This document shows, piece after piece, positions 1 through 7,998 of a DNA stretch of 30,689 nt (positions are counted from its first letter, which is position 1; every line of letters begins with the position of its first letter). The DNA is from JACDBD01 sp050743385 (lineage in GTDB: Bacteria; Actinomycetota; Acidimicrobiia; IMCC26256; JACDBD01), in NCBI GenBank assembly GCA_050743385.1, contig JBOGFJ010000080.1:1-30689 (forward strand), written 5' to 3'. A program made the position numbers and the translations under genes. The notes under the pieces were generated by a model. It was not told the origin of the DNA, made no database searches, and saw only the letters and a list, made by a program, of their open reading frames with translations.

Positions 1-1356
1 GTCCCGCGCCAGACGGCTCGCGCGCCTCTTTCCGCTCGCGTCCGACCGTTTCATGTGGCGCTCCTGCTGATCGCGGGCGCCGCGCTGCTCGCCCGCATCC
101 TGTTCGTGGTGGTGGTCGACCCCACCGTGCCCCGCGTCGGTGACGCCACCGCGTACCACCTCCTCGCCAACAATCTCGCCGACGGCCGTGGTTACATCCG
201 CCCGTTTGACTTCGCGCTGCTCGACTACGTCCGTCCGACGGCGGAGTACCCGCCGCTGTTCCCCGCGCTGGTCTCCATCGTCTCCTTCGTCGGCGTGACG
301 AGCGTCGAGGGACAGCGTCTCGCCATGACCCTCGTCGGGACCGGCACCGTCGTGGCGGTCGGTCTGCTCGGGCGGCGCGTCGGTGGCGAGAACGTCGGCC
401 TGGTGGCCGCCGGGCTCGCCGCCGTGTACCCGATGCTCTTCCTGAGCGACGGCGTGCTGATGGCCGAGACGCCCTACGTGTTGCTCGTCACGGTGGCGCT
501 GCTGCTCGCCTACCGTGCGGCCGACCAACCGAGCCGGGGGCGGTTCGCCCTCCTGGGTGTCGCCATCGGTCTCAGCGCGCTCACGCGCGCGGAGGGTCTG
601 GGGCTTGCCTTGCTGCTCGTCATTCCGTTGGCGGTGGGCGCCCGGTCGTTCCCCCCGCGCCGGCGGCTCGAGCTCGCGGCCGTGGGACTCGTCGTGGCGG
701 GCCTCGTCGTCGTGCCGTGGACCGTCCGCAACGCCGCGCGCCTCGATGCATTCGTTCCCGTGTCGAACAACGTCGCCACCGCAATCGACGGCGCGAACTG
801 CGACGTCGTCTACTCGGGTGACCAGATCGGGTTGTGGCGGGAGACCTTCTCGACCTTCGGGCCCGACGCCCGCACACGTCCACAGGCCGAGGCTTGCTTC
901 CAGGGGTTCGACATCGAGGATCCCGACTTCGACGAGGCGGAGGAGTCGTCGGCCCTTCGGGAAGAAGGTCTCGACTACGCCCAGGAGCACGCCGGGCGGT
1001 TGCCCGTCGTGCTGACGGCACGGTGGCTACGAACCTGGGGACTGCTGCGGCCGTCGCAGCAGATCCAGTTCGAGACACTGGAGGGCCGACCCAAGGGTTG
1101 GCTCACCCTCGGCACGTGGATGTACTGGGTGCTGCTGCCGCTGGCAGTCGTGGGCGCGGTGCTCGTCGCCCGTCGCCGCTCGACGCGGCTGTGGCCGCTG
1201 CTGTCGACCGGGGTGCTGGTCTCGGCAACGACGATCGTCACCTACGGCCAGCAGCGGTTTCGCGTCGCAGCCGAGCCGGCGCTGGTGGTGCTGGCCGCGG
1301 TCACGATCGTGGTGGCGGTGACACGCATCGGACGAGGAGCGGCCGTCCCTCGATGA
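1..1356 (+). CDS. GT-C type glycosyltransferase, ArnT/GT39-like membrane protein (5' end probably outside window)
   Basis: Polytopic membrane protein of the GT-C fold, expected to move a sugar from a polyprenyl-phosphate donor on the outer face of the membrane. The frame is open to base 1 and its only start inside the window is GTG at 55, which would begin almost inside the first membrane helix with no -10 box or ribosome site before it, so the true start is probably upstream. Counting from 55, a first-loop acidic motif GDATAYH (D30, the usual GT-C catalytic position) is followed by EYPPLFP near 64, MAETP near 137 and LTRAEG near 176. Then come several helices, a periplasmic stretch containing GANCDVVYSG, and a last helix after QQRFRVAAEP. 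It is a clear paralogue of the protein at 2672-4006, with the same motif order and the same Asn-Cys site. The sugar and acceptor are unknown. A hairpin begins directly after the stop. Confidence 0.8.
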   Translation, partial: VPRQTARAPLSARVRPFHVALLLIAGAALLARILFVVVVDPTVPRVGDATAYHLLANNLADGRGYIRPFDFALLDYVRPTAEYPPLFPALVSIVSFVGVTSVEGQRLAMTLVGTGTVVAVGLLGRRVGGENVGLVAAGLAAVYPMLFLSDGVLMAETPYVLLVTVALLLAYRAADQPSRGRFALLGVAIGLSALTRAEGLGLALLLVIPLAVGARSFPPRRRLELAAVGLVVAGLVVVPWTVRNAARLDAFVPVSNNVATAIDGANCDVVYSGDQIGLWRETFSTFGPDARTRPQAEACFQGFDIEDPDFDEAEESSALREEGLDYAQEHAGRLPVVLTARWLRTWGLLRPSQQIQFETLEGRPKGWLTLGTWMYWVLLPLAVVGAVLVARRRSTRLWPLLSTGVLVSATTIVTYGQQRFRVAAEPALVVLAAVTIVVAVTRIGRGAAVPR

Positions 1357-1379
1357 GGGGTAGGGCTTCGCCCGACCCC
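1357..1379 (+). terminator. Hairpin directly after stop codon, candidate U-tract-less terminator
   Basis: The arms GGGGTAGGGC and GCCCGACCCC pair as a 10-bp stem with one mismatch around a TTC loop, starting on the first base after the TGA stop at 1354-1356. No T-run follows. It lies between two convergent genes, so it could stop transcription in both directions. The structure is read by eye; its function is inferred. Confidence 0.45.
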
Positions 1380-1429
1380 GAGCTGCCGCGATGCGGAAGA
1401 GGCGAGCAAAGCGAGCGCGACCAGAGAAG

Positions 1430-2614
1430 TCAGTCATCGTCGGCGGAGGGCAGCAGGAAACGACCCACGATCCCGAAGCTCGCGAGCGTTCCGCCGACGA
1501 TGAGGAGACTCTGCGCGAGCGATGCGACCTCGAGGCCCTTGTCGGGAGGTGCGGCGTCACCACCGACCCAACCGACGAACAGCACGAAGTCGAGCGCGAG
1601 CCCGGCGAGGATCGCGACCGCGCCGAACGCGAGGCACCGTCCCGGGAAGGTCGGGTTCCCGACAAACGCGAACCGCCGGTGGATCGCGCCCCGCGCCAGT
1701 GAGGACCGGTAGGCCAGGATCGCCCCCGCGAGCAGCGCCTGGACACCGAGCACGATCGCGATGCCGGAGAAGAACACCGGTTGCCACCGCAGGGAGCCCA
1801 GCTCGACGCCCGACGGCCGGAGGAACCCGAGCAACGCGGTCGATACCCCGACCGCGAGCGCGACCGCGCCCGGTCCGACGAGGAGGAGATCGGGCGCGAG
1901 TGCCAAGATCAGCTGGAGATGCCGCCAACCGTCCGACACGGTCGACAGTTTCGACTCGCCGATCCGCTCCCGGTACCCCGCGGGGATCTCGGTCACCCGC
2001 AGCCCACCGCGCGCGGCGCGGATCAACATCTCGGATGCGAGCTCCATCCCCGTCGACCGGAGGTCGAGGAGGCCCAGCCGATCGCGGCGGAAAGCACGGA
2101 AGCCCGACTGGCTGTCGTTGACGACTCGGCGGCCGCACGCGCGCGCCACGAGAAAGGTGAGCGCCGGGGTCCCCACGAGGCGGTGCAGGAGCGGCATCGT
2201 GCGCCTGGTGGCGGCGTCGAGCCGCCCCCCCACCACGAGGTCGGCCTCGTCGCGCAGCACCGGCGCGACGAGATCGGGGATCTTGCGGAAGTCGTAGGTG
2301 AAGTCGGCGTCGGCCATCACGATGACGTCGCCGCGCGCGGCCGCGAAGCCGGCGCGCAGCGCGCTGCCATAGCCGCGTCGGCGTTCGACCACGACGCGCG
2401 CACCCGCGGCAGCTGCCACGTCGGGTGAGCCGTCGCTCGAACCGTTGTCGACCACGACCACTTCCCCGTCGAGGCCCGCCTCCGCGAGCGTTTCGATCGC
2501 CTCCTTCACGCAGAGACCGACCGAGTCGGCCTCGTCGAGACACGGAAGCACGACGGACACGGAACCGGTGGAGATCGGCGGCCGCTCCGCCACGTCGGAC
2601 GGCTCCGCGATCAC
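1430..2614 (-). CDS. Glycosyltransferase family 2, membrane-anchored (dolichol-phosphate-sugar synthase-like)
   Basis: GT2 enzyme of 394 aa, likely using a nucleotide sugar in the cytoplasm and a polyprenyl phosphate or a growing glycan as acceptor. The N-terminal GT-A domain (about 18-230) shows VVLPCLDEAD, the nucleotide-binding VVDNGSSDGS (54-63), a metal-binding DAD (102-104) and NDSQSGFRAF typical of DPMS-like enzymes. The C-terminal 160 residues form about four hydrophobic helices. This matches membrane-anchored GT2 proteins that load polyprenyl phosphate for GT-C enzymes. It is transcribed against the two paralogous GT-C genes that flank it. The start is GTG at 2614, chosen because TAGGCT lies exactly 6 nt upstream and no ribosome site is visible. 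Family assignment is firm; the sugar is unknown. Confidence 0.88.
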   Translation of the reverse strand: MIAEPSDVAERPPISTGSVSVVLPCLDEADSVGLCVKEAIETLAEAGLDGEVVVVDNGSSDGSPDVAAAAGARVVVERRRGYGSALRAGFAAARGDVIVMADADFTYDFRKIPDLVAPVLRDEADLVVGGRLDAATRRTMPLLHRLVGTPALTFLVARACGRRVVNDSQSGFRAFRRDRLGLLDLRSTGMELASEMLIRAARGGLRVTEIPAGYRERIGESKLSTVSDGWRHLQLILALAPDLLLVGPGAVALAVGVSTALLGFLRPSGVELGSLRWQPVFFSGIAIVLGVQALLAGAILAYRSSLARGAIHRRFAFVGNPTFPGRCLAFGAVAILAGLALDFVLFVGWVGGDAAPPDKGLEVASLAQSLLIVGGTLASFGIVGRFLLPSADDD

Positions 2615-2620
2615 GGTGCC

Positions 2621-2626
2621 AGCCTA
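2621..2626 (-). promoter_or_regulatory. -10 box TAGGCT, leaderless start of GT2 gene
   Basis: On the minus strand TAGGCT ends 6 nt before the GTG at 2614, which places the predicted transcription start on or next to the start codon. No convincing -35 is visible. It lies back to back with the plus-strand box at 2658-2663. Confidence 0.6.
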
Positions 2627-2657
2627 CTCACGACCGCTTGGCGTGTTGGGGCCTTGG

Positions 2658-2663
2658 TAGCGT
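2658..2663 (+). promoter_or_regulatory. -10 box TAGCGT, leaderless start of GT-C gene
   Basis: TAGCGT ends 8 nt before the GTG at 2672. The box overlaps the alternative TTG start at 2654, which argues for 2672 as the true start. The same hexamer with the same 8-nt spacing occurs before the gene at 16994. Confidence 0.6.
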
Positions 2664-2671
2664 CCCGCGCC

Positions 2672-4006
2672 GTGACCCCCCGCCGGTTCGCATGGTGGCT
2701 GGCCGCGATCACCCTCGGCGGACTGGTGGTGCGCGTCGCGTACATCCTCGTCGAACGGCGCGACTTCGACTTCACCGGCGGCCAGTTCTACGGCGACGCG
2801 TTCTTCTACCACGAGGGCGCGAAGCTGCTCGTCGACGGGCGCGGGTTCATCTCGCCGCTCGAGCTCGCACAGACGGGCCGCGTCGTCGAGGCCGCCGACC
2901 ATCCGCCGCTCTACATCCTGTGGCTGGCGATCCCGACCTCGGTCGGCCTCGACACCGAGCTCGCGCACGTCTTGTGGTCGGCCGTGGCGGGCACCGCGAC
3001 GGTCGCGCTCACCGGCCTCCTCGGCCGCGAAGTCGCCGGGCCCCGGGTCGGCGTCGTCGCGGCCGCGCTGGCGGCGGTATACCCGAACATCTGGTCGCAC
3101 GACGGCGCCCTGATGGCCGAGACCCTCGCTCTCACCGCCACGACCGGAACTCTGCTGCTCGCGTACCGGTACGTGCACGCGCCCAGCCTGCCCCGACTCG
3201 TTTGGGTGGCAGCCGGGGCATCGATCGCGGCGCTGGCGCGCTCCGAGCTCGTGCTCCTGCTCGTGCTGCTCGTGGTGCCACTCGCCTTGCTCACGCGCAC
3301 GGTCGAGCTCCGCGATCGCTTCCGATGGCTGGTTGGCGCGGGCGTCGCCGCCGCGCTCGTGCTGGCACCGTGGGTGGTGTTCAACATCTCGCGTTTCGAC
3401 CGGCCCATCTACCTCTCGTCGCAGTTCGAGACGACGTTGGCGGTATCGAACTGCGACGACACGTACTACGGCGAGGGCATCGGGTATTGGAGCTTGGTCT
3501 GCGCGGTCCCGACGGCACTCCAGGCCCGAGAGGACGGGCTCGACCAGTCGGGGGAAGCGGACCGGCTGCGCGAGGTCGCACTCGACTACATCAGCAGCCA
3601 CAAGCAGCGGCTGCCGGTCGTAATCGCGGCGCGTTGGGCGCGGATCACGGGTGTGTACAACCCGTCACACACGATCAAGATCGAGCAGGTCCCCGAGGGC
3701 CGGGAACGGTGGGTGGCGGTCACCGGTCTGGTCAGCCTGTGGGCCGTGCTCGTCCTGAGTGTGGCCGGCGCCGTCGTGTTGCGGCGGCGACGGATAGCGG
3801 TATACCCGTTGCTCGCCGCGCCGGCGGCGGTGCTCATCGCGGTGACGATCACATTCGCCACCCATCGGTACCGCGCGAGCGCCGAGAGCGCGCTGGTCGT
3901 GCTCGCGGCCGTCGCGATCGACGCCGGCTGGCGGCGGGTGCGGGCGCGCCGAGCGACGGCGGCGGAGGCCGGTCCCGACCGACCACCGGCGACCGTCTCG
4001 CAATAG
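2672..4006 (+). CDS. GT-C type glycosyltransferase, ArnT/GT39-like, paralogue of the first gene
   Basis: Membrane glycosyltransferase of 444 aa with the same architecture as the protein ending at 1356. The first-loop motif GDAFFYH contains the likely catalytic D42; DHPPLYILW follows near 76, then VAAALAAVYPN, ALMAET and LARSEL. A periplasmic VSNCDDTYYGEGIGYW stretch comes next, and the ending THRYRASAESALVVLAA matches the paralogue's QQRFRVAAEPALVVLAA. It probably transfers a sugar from polyprenyl phosphate outside the membrane. The frame extends upstream to a TTG at 2654, but GTG 2672 is preferred because a TAGCGT box sits 8 nt before it. Only 12 bp separate its stop from the next gene, and its TAG stop forms part of that gene's -10 box. 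Family is clear, substrate unknown. Confidence 0.83.
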   Translation: MTPRRFAWWLAAITLGGLVVRVAYILVERRDFDFTGGQFYGDAFFYHEGAKLLVDGRGFISPLELAQTGRVVEAADHPPLYILWLAIPTSVGLDTELAHVLWSAVAGTATVALTGLLGREVAGPRVGVVAAALAAVYPNIWSHDGALMAETLALTATTGTLLLAYRYVHAPSLPRLVWVAAGASIAALARSELVLLLVLLVVPLALLTRTVELRDRFRWLVGAGVAAALVLAPWVVFNISRFDRPIYLSSQFETTLAVSNCDDTYYGEGIGYWSLVCAVPTALQAREDGLDQSGEADRLREVALDYISSHKQRLPVVIAARWARITGVYNPSHTIKIEQVPEGRERWVAVTGLVSLWAVLVLSVAGAVVLRRRRIAVYPLLAAPAAVLIAVTITFATHRYRASAESALVVLAAVAIDAGWRRVRARRATAAEAGPDRPPATVSQ

Positions 4007-4009
4007 CAT
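4004..4009 (+). promoter_or_regulatory. -10 box TAGCAT overlapping the stop codon of the upstream gene
   Basis: The first three bases are the TAG stop of the preceding gene (4004-4006), and the hexamer ends 9 nt before the GTG start at 4019. A leaderless transcript of the downstream gene is predicted. No clear -35 is seen. Confidence 0.55.
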
Positions 4010-4018
4010 CGGCGCCCC

Positions 4019-5743
4019 GTGACCAGCACCGATCAAGGCGTCGGCGTCGACGCCAGCCCGAGCCGGGGAGTCGCCGCCTCCAGGCGGGGCTTGACCCCCC
4101 GGCAGCGCAACCTCCTCGCCCTCGGCATCATCGCGGTCGCCTTCCTGCTCCCGCTCCGCGGCCTGTTGCGCACGCAGGGGCCGCCCATGGAAGAGGGCTT
4201 CATGCTCGTCTTCCCCGAGCTCGTGCTCGACGGCCAGTTCCCGAACCGCGACTTCCTCCACCTCTACGGTCCGGGGAGCCTGTGGCTGCTCGCCGGCGTG
4301 TACAAGGTGTTCGGCACGACGCTCGAGGCCCAGCGACTGGTCGCTCTCCTGCAGCAGATCGGCGTCGTGCTCGGCATCTACGGCATCGCCCGCTACTGGG
4401 GACGCACCGTGGCGGTGTTCAGCGCCTTCATCTCGCTCGTCATCATCGTGCCGCCGATCGGGCTCACCGCTCTGGCGTGGGTCGGCGCGGTCGCGCTCGG
4501 GCTCCTCGGCCTGCTCGCCGGGCTCGAGGCCCGACGCACGACCGATCCCAAACGCGGCCGCCGCCTCGCGGTCGTGTCAGGGTTCGTGCTCGCGCTCGCG
4601 CTCCTCTACCGCCTCGACCTCGTGGTCGCGATCGGGCTCGCGCTCGTCGTCCTGCTCCCCGGCATGGAACGGGCCAAGGTTCAGCGGCTGCTCGCAGGGC
4701 TGGGCGGGGGCTTGTCGCTGTACGTCATCCACCTCGCCACTGCCGGGCCCGTCAACGCGTTCGAGGGCATGGTGCTCGACCCGGTGTTCTTCCTGCGGGG
4801 CGGGCGCCGCCTGCCGATCCCGCCCCCGCCCGACCACCTCGACGGGTTCCTCCAGCGCACGGGCGCGATCAACCAGCTCGACTGGCCCCAGCCCGCACTC
4901 TCGACGGCGTCGCAGCTCACCGCCTGGTTCTTCCTGCTGTTCGCGGCGGTCGCGTTCCTCGTGATCGTGGGGGCGGTCCGGCTGCGGCGCGACCCGACGT
5001 CGTTCCGCGCCCGTGCCCTCCTCGCGGGGGCCGTCTTCAGCGTCGGGCTCCTGCCCCAGGCCGTCCAGCGCGTCGACTCCGCCCACTTCGCATGGGTCAG
5101 CTGCGTTCCGTTCGCTCTCGTGCCGCTCGCGGTGGCCGAGGTGCTCCGCGACCGTGTCCCGCGCTTGCGGTCCGTGCGGGCACGCGGGGTGGTCGCCGGC
5201 GGAGGGGTGCTCCTCGCGCTCGTCCTGTTGATCCCACACTTCACCGCCCGCACCTACACCGACTACGTATTCCAGAGCCTCGGCGTTCACCGCGTCGCGT
5301 TCGAGATCGAGCGCGACGGTCGGCGCTTCTACTACGGCCGTGAAGACGTGGCCGACGCCACCAAGCCGTTGCTGGACGACGCGGCCCGCATCTCCGAGCC
5401 GGGAGACCGTCTCTTCGTGGGACCGACCGACATGCGCAAGACGCCGTACAGCGACGCGCATCTCTACTACCTGCTACCCGAGCTGACGCCGGCGACGTAC
5501 TACATCGAGATGGACCCGGGGGTCGCCAACCGCGACGACTCGGGACTGGCCGACGACCTGGCGTCCGCCGACATCGCCATCCTCTCGTCGGTGTGGAACG
5601 GCTGGGAGGAGCCCAACGACTCCCGCGATCTCGGCTCCGACGAGCCCAACCAAGTGCTGCGCGAGCAGTTCTGCCTGGTCGACACGTATGGCGACGACCT
5701 CTACGAGCTGTACGAGAAATGCGACCGCGACCGCAGTCGGTAG
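4019..5743 (+). CDS. Large GT-C-like membrane glycosyltransferase of unassigned family
   Basis: Polytopic protein of 574 aa. A cytoplasmic N-terminus (1-32) leads to helix 33-50 and a first loop with MEEG (57-60), an acidic pair where GT-C enzymes carry their catalytic residue. NRDFLHLYGPGS (76-87) follows, recalling the acceptor-side motif of ArnT-like proteins. About ten hydrophobic segments run to residue 400. The last 170 residues are soluble and probably extracytoplasmic; they include EPGDRLFVGP, DAHLYYLLPELTPATYY and EMDPG, an ending found in several actinobacterial GT-C proteins. It sits 12 bp after one GT-C gene and 11 bp before the polyprenol-phosphate-mannose synthase, so a polyprenyl-P-mannose donor is plausible. 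The GTG start is set by the TAGCAT box. That it is a GT-C protein is likely; its activity is inferred. Confidence 0.75.
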   Translation: MTSTDQGVGVDASPSRGVAASRRGLTPRQRNLLALGIIAVAFLLPLRGLLRTQGPPMEEGFMLVFPELVLDGQFPNRDFLHLYGPGSLWLLAGVYKVFGTTLEAQRLVALLQQIGVVLGIYGIARYWGRTVAVFSAFISLVIIVPPIGLTALAWVGAVALGLLGLLAGLEARRTTDPKRGRRLAVVSGFVLALALLYRLDLVVAIGLALVVLLPGMERAKVQRLLAGLGGGLSLYVIHLATAGPVNAFEGMVLDPVFFLRGGRRLPIPPPPDHLDGFLQRTGAINQLDWPQPALSTASQLTAWFFLLFAAVAFLVIVGAVRLRRDPTSFRARALLAGAVFSVGLLPQAVQRVDSAHFAWVSCVPFALVPLAVAEVLRDRVPRLRSVRARGVVAGGGVLLALVLLIPHFTARTYTDYVFQSLGVHRVAFEIERDGRRFYYGREDVADATKPLLDDAARISEPGDRLFVGPTDMRKTPYSDAHLYYLLPELTPATYYIEMDPGVANRDDSGLADDLASADIAILSSVWNGWEEPNDSRDLGSDEPNQVLREQFCLVDTYGDDLYELYEKCDRDRSR

Positions 5744-5746
5744 CCT
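5741..5746 (+). promoter_or_regulatory. -10 box TAGCCT overlapping the stop codon of the upstream gene
   Basis: The TAG stop of the preceding gene (5741-5743) supplies the first half of the hexamer, which ends 8 nt before the ATG at 5755. This repeats the arrangement at 4004-4009. Confidence 0.55.
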
Positions 5747-5754
5747 GAGACGCG

Positions 5755-6489
5755 ATGCCCCGGGTCCTCGTCGTCACTCCTACCTACATCGAAGCCGAGA
5801 ACATCGAGGAGTTCCTCCGCCGGGCGCGCGCGGCCGTGCCCGACGCCGATGTGCTGGTGGTCGACGACAACAGCCCCGACGGGACCGCCGACATCGCCGA
5901 GCGCGTCGGCGCCGAGCTCGGCCGGGTCGAGGTGCTGCGGCGCCCGCGCAAGGCCGGGCTGGGTACCGCCTACCGGGCCGGGTTCACGGTCGGCATCGAG
6001 CGGGGCTACGACCTGCTCGTCCAGATCGACGCCGACCTCTCGCACGACCCGGCGGCGCTCCCGACGCTGCTGCGCGAGCTCGACCAGGGCGCCGACCTCG
6101 CCATCGGCTCCCGCTATGTGGCCGGCGGGTCGATCCCCCACTGGCCGTGGTTCCGCCGGGCGCTCTCTCGCTACGGCAACCGGTACGCGTCGTTCGTGCT
6201 GGGCACAGGTATCGCCGACGGCACCTCGGGCTACCGCGCCTATCCGGCCGACACGCTGAAGGCGATCGACTACGCCAGTACGCGGGCGAAGGGCTACGGC
6301 TTCCAGGTGGAGACCGCCTACCGGGTCTGGCAATGGGGCGGTCGGATCGCGGAGGTGCCCATCATCTTCACCGACCGGGAGCGGGGCCACTCGAAGATGA
6401 CGTGGCGGATCGCGGTCGAGGAGCTGAGCCTGTTCACGTGGTGGGGCGCCCGCGACCGCTGGAAGCGGTACCGCCGCCGCGCCCGTTAA
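5755..6489 (+). CDS. ppm1: Polyprenol monophosphomannose synthase (GT2, DPMS family)
   Basis: Cytoplasmic GT2 enzyme of 244 aa expected to transfer mannose from GDP-mannose to polyprenyl phosphate, making the lipid donor used by mannosyl GT-C enzymes. Motifs in order: VVTPTYIEAENI at the N-terminus, VVDDNSPDGT (35-44), RKAGLGTAYRAGF near 65-77, the metal-binding DAD (92-94) followed by LSHDP, GSRYVAGG near 118-125, DGTSGYR (155-161) and GYGFQVE. The order and length match bacterial Ppm1 and single-domain dolichol-phosphate mannose synthases. There is no C-terminal membrane domain and no fused acyltransferase. It ends a plus-strand run of GT-C genes and points at the genes most likely to use its product. 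Its stop overlaps the convergent FAD gene. Family assignment is confident; mannose rather than another sugar is by family. Confidence 0.9.
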   Translation: MPRVLVVTPTYIEAENIEEFLRRARAAVPDADVLVVDDNSPDGTADIAERVGAELGRVEVLRRPRKAGLGTAYRAGFTVGIERGYDLLVQIDADLSHDPAALPTLLRELDQGADLAIGSRYVAGGSIPHWPWFRRALSRYGNRYASFVLGTGIADGTSGYRAYPADTLKAIDYASTRAKGYGFQVETAYRVWQWGGRIAEVPIIFTDRERGHSKMTWRIAVEELSLFTWWGARDRWKRYRRRAR

Positions 6490-7961
6490 CCCGCGTCTTC
6501 CTTCTCCTCGTGGTACTCGGCCTCCACGTTGACGTTCCAGACGTCGTGGTCGGCGCCGAAGATGTTCTCGACCGAGAGCATGGCCGTGTACATCGAGTGG
6601 TCCTGGTTGTTGTACTTGTGCATGCCGTTACGACCGACCGGGAACACATTCGGCGCGTGGTCGCCGAGCCAGGCTGCGAGCATCGCGACGTTGTCCTTGT
6701 AGTCGGCGTCATAGAACGGGTACGCCTTCGGAGTGCGCACGACGTAGCCCGACTCCACACGCGACGCCTTCACCAGGCCGATCTGCTCGATCTCGCGCTT
6801 GCCGTTCTCGATCAGGTCGGCATCGGCCATCGTCCACCACTCGTCGCCCTCGTTCACGAACAGCTCGAGACCGAGGCACGTACGCCCCTCCCGCACCATG
6901 TACGGCGACCAGCGCCCGAAGTTCTGAACCCGGCCCACCTTGACGTCGGGATCGTTGATGTAAACCCAGTTGTCGGGGAAGGCGTCGCCCTCGGGGACCA
7001 CGAGCCCGACGGTGATGTGCTCGCGGTACCGCAACCCGTTCGCGGCGTCGAGGACCTCCGACGGCACCGGTGGATCCATCGCCCGCAGCAGCGCGCTGAT
7101 CGGCATCGACGAGATCACGTGGGTGCACTCGTAACGCGTCGGCACGCCCTCCGTGAGTGCCGTGACGGCCACGGCACGACCGCCGGCGTGCTCGATCTTG
7201 GTCACGGTCGAGTCGAACACGACCTTCGTGCCCTTGGCGGTGACGAGCTCGGTGCAGCGCTCCCACATCATCCCGGGCCCGAACTTCGGGTAGTTGAACT
7301 CCTCGATGAGGCTCGTCACCTGCTTCGACCTGTCGGCCTTCCGGCGGACGCGCTTGGGCTTGAGCGCCTCCCAGACCGCCCGGAACAGCGAGAGATTCTT
7401 GATCCGCTGTGCGCCCCAGTCGGCCTGGATCTCGGTACACGGAACGCCCCACACCTTCTCGCTCTGCGTCTTGAAGAAATGCTCGTAGAGGCGCCAGCCG
7501 AATCGCGAGGCGACGAAACCCTCCAGCGTCGACTTGTCTCTCGGCGGACGGATCCGGACCCACAGGTAGGAGGCGACGCACCGCAGCGCTTCGACCGGGC
7601 CGAGGTTGCGGAGCGCGTTCATCGCCGAGATCGGGTAGTCGTAGAACTTCCCCCGGTAGTAGATACGGCTCATACGGGGACGGCGGAGGAAGTCGTCGGG
7701 GCCGAGAATCTCGAACCACACGTCTTCGACCGCCTTCACCTTGGTGAAGAAGCGGTGGCCACCGATGTCGAACCGCCAGCCGTCGCGCTCGGCCGTGCGG
7801 CTGATGCCCCCGACGACGGTGTCGGACTCGAGGACGGTCGCGCCGACGCCCCGCTTGGTGAGCATGTAGGCCGCGGTCAGCCCGGCCGGGCCGGCGCCGA
7901 TGATCACGACGTCGGGCTGACCGGCCGCGGCGGTGCCGCTACTGGTGTCGATGCTGGTCAC
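6486..7961 (-). CDS. NAD(P)/FAD-dependent oxidoreductase, UDP-galactopyranose mutase-like
   Basis: Flavoprotein of 491 aa in the amine-oxidase/UGM-like group. The Rossmann dinucleotide motif GAGPAG is at 22-27 with the ribose-binding E45, then GG at 51-52 and FDIGGHRFF (64-72), the strip seen in UDP-galactopyranose mutases and glycan-linked relatives. Other landmarks are YRGKFYDYP, KVWG, SSMPISALL, and near the C-terminus the flavin-contacting NGMHKYNNQDHSMYT. The reaction cannot be named; in sugar loci such proteins often act on nucleotide sugars or glycan intermediates. The start is GTG at 7961, with a GGAG about 10 nt upstream and a leader of about 30 nt, unlike its leaderless neighbours. 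The stop overlaps that of the convergent mannose synthase within a TTAA palindrome. Confidence 0.85.
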   Translation of the reverse strand: MTSIDTSSGTAAAGQPDVVIIGAGPAGLTAAYMLTKRGVGATVLESDTVVGGISRTAERDGWRFDIGGHRFFTKVKAVEDVWFEILGPDDFLRRPRMSRIYYRGKFYDYPISAMNALRNLGPVEALRCVASYLWVRIRPPRDKSTLEGFVASRFGWRLYEHFFKTQSEKVWGVPCTEIQADWGAQRIKNLSLFRAVWEALKPKRVRRKADRSKQVTSLIEEFNYPKFGPGMMWERCTELVTAKGTKVVFDSTVTKIEHAGGRAVAVTALTEGVPTRYECTHVISSMPISALLRAMDPPVPSEVLDAANGLRYREHITVGLVVPEGDAFPDNWVYINDPDVKVGRVQNFGRWSPYMVREGRTCLGLELFVNEGDEWWTMADADLIENGKREIEQIGLVKASRVESGYVVRTPKAYPFYDADYKDNVAMLAAWLGDHAPNVFPVGRNGMHKYNNQDHSMYTAMLSVENIFGADHDVWNVNVEAEYHEEKEDAG

Positions 7962-7998
7962 GCGGGGTGCTCCGGCTGTGGGGGACGGGCACGACGGC

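Noticed and set aside
1393..1425. Short direct repeat GCGAGC...GCGAGC between the first two genes
   Set aside because: Six-base repeats are common by chance in DNA of this composition; there is no palindromic or array structure.
2425..5343. A 972-codon open frame on the plus strand overlapping two GT-C genes
   Set aside because: The translation is almost all Arg, Pro, Ala and Gly with no motif, as expected for the wrong frame of high-GC coding DNA. The GT-C genes in the other frames have real motifs.
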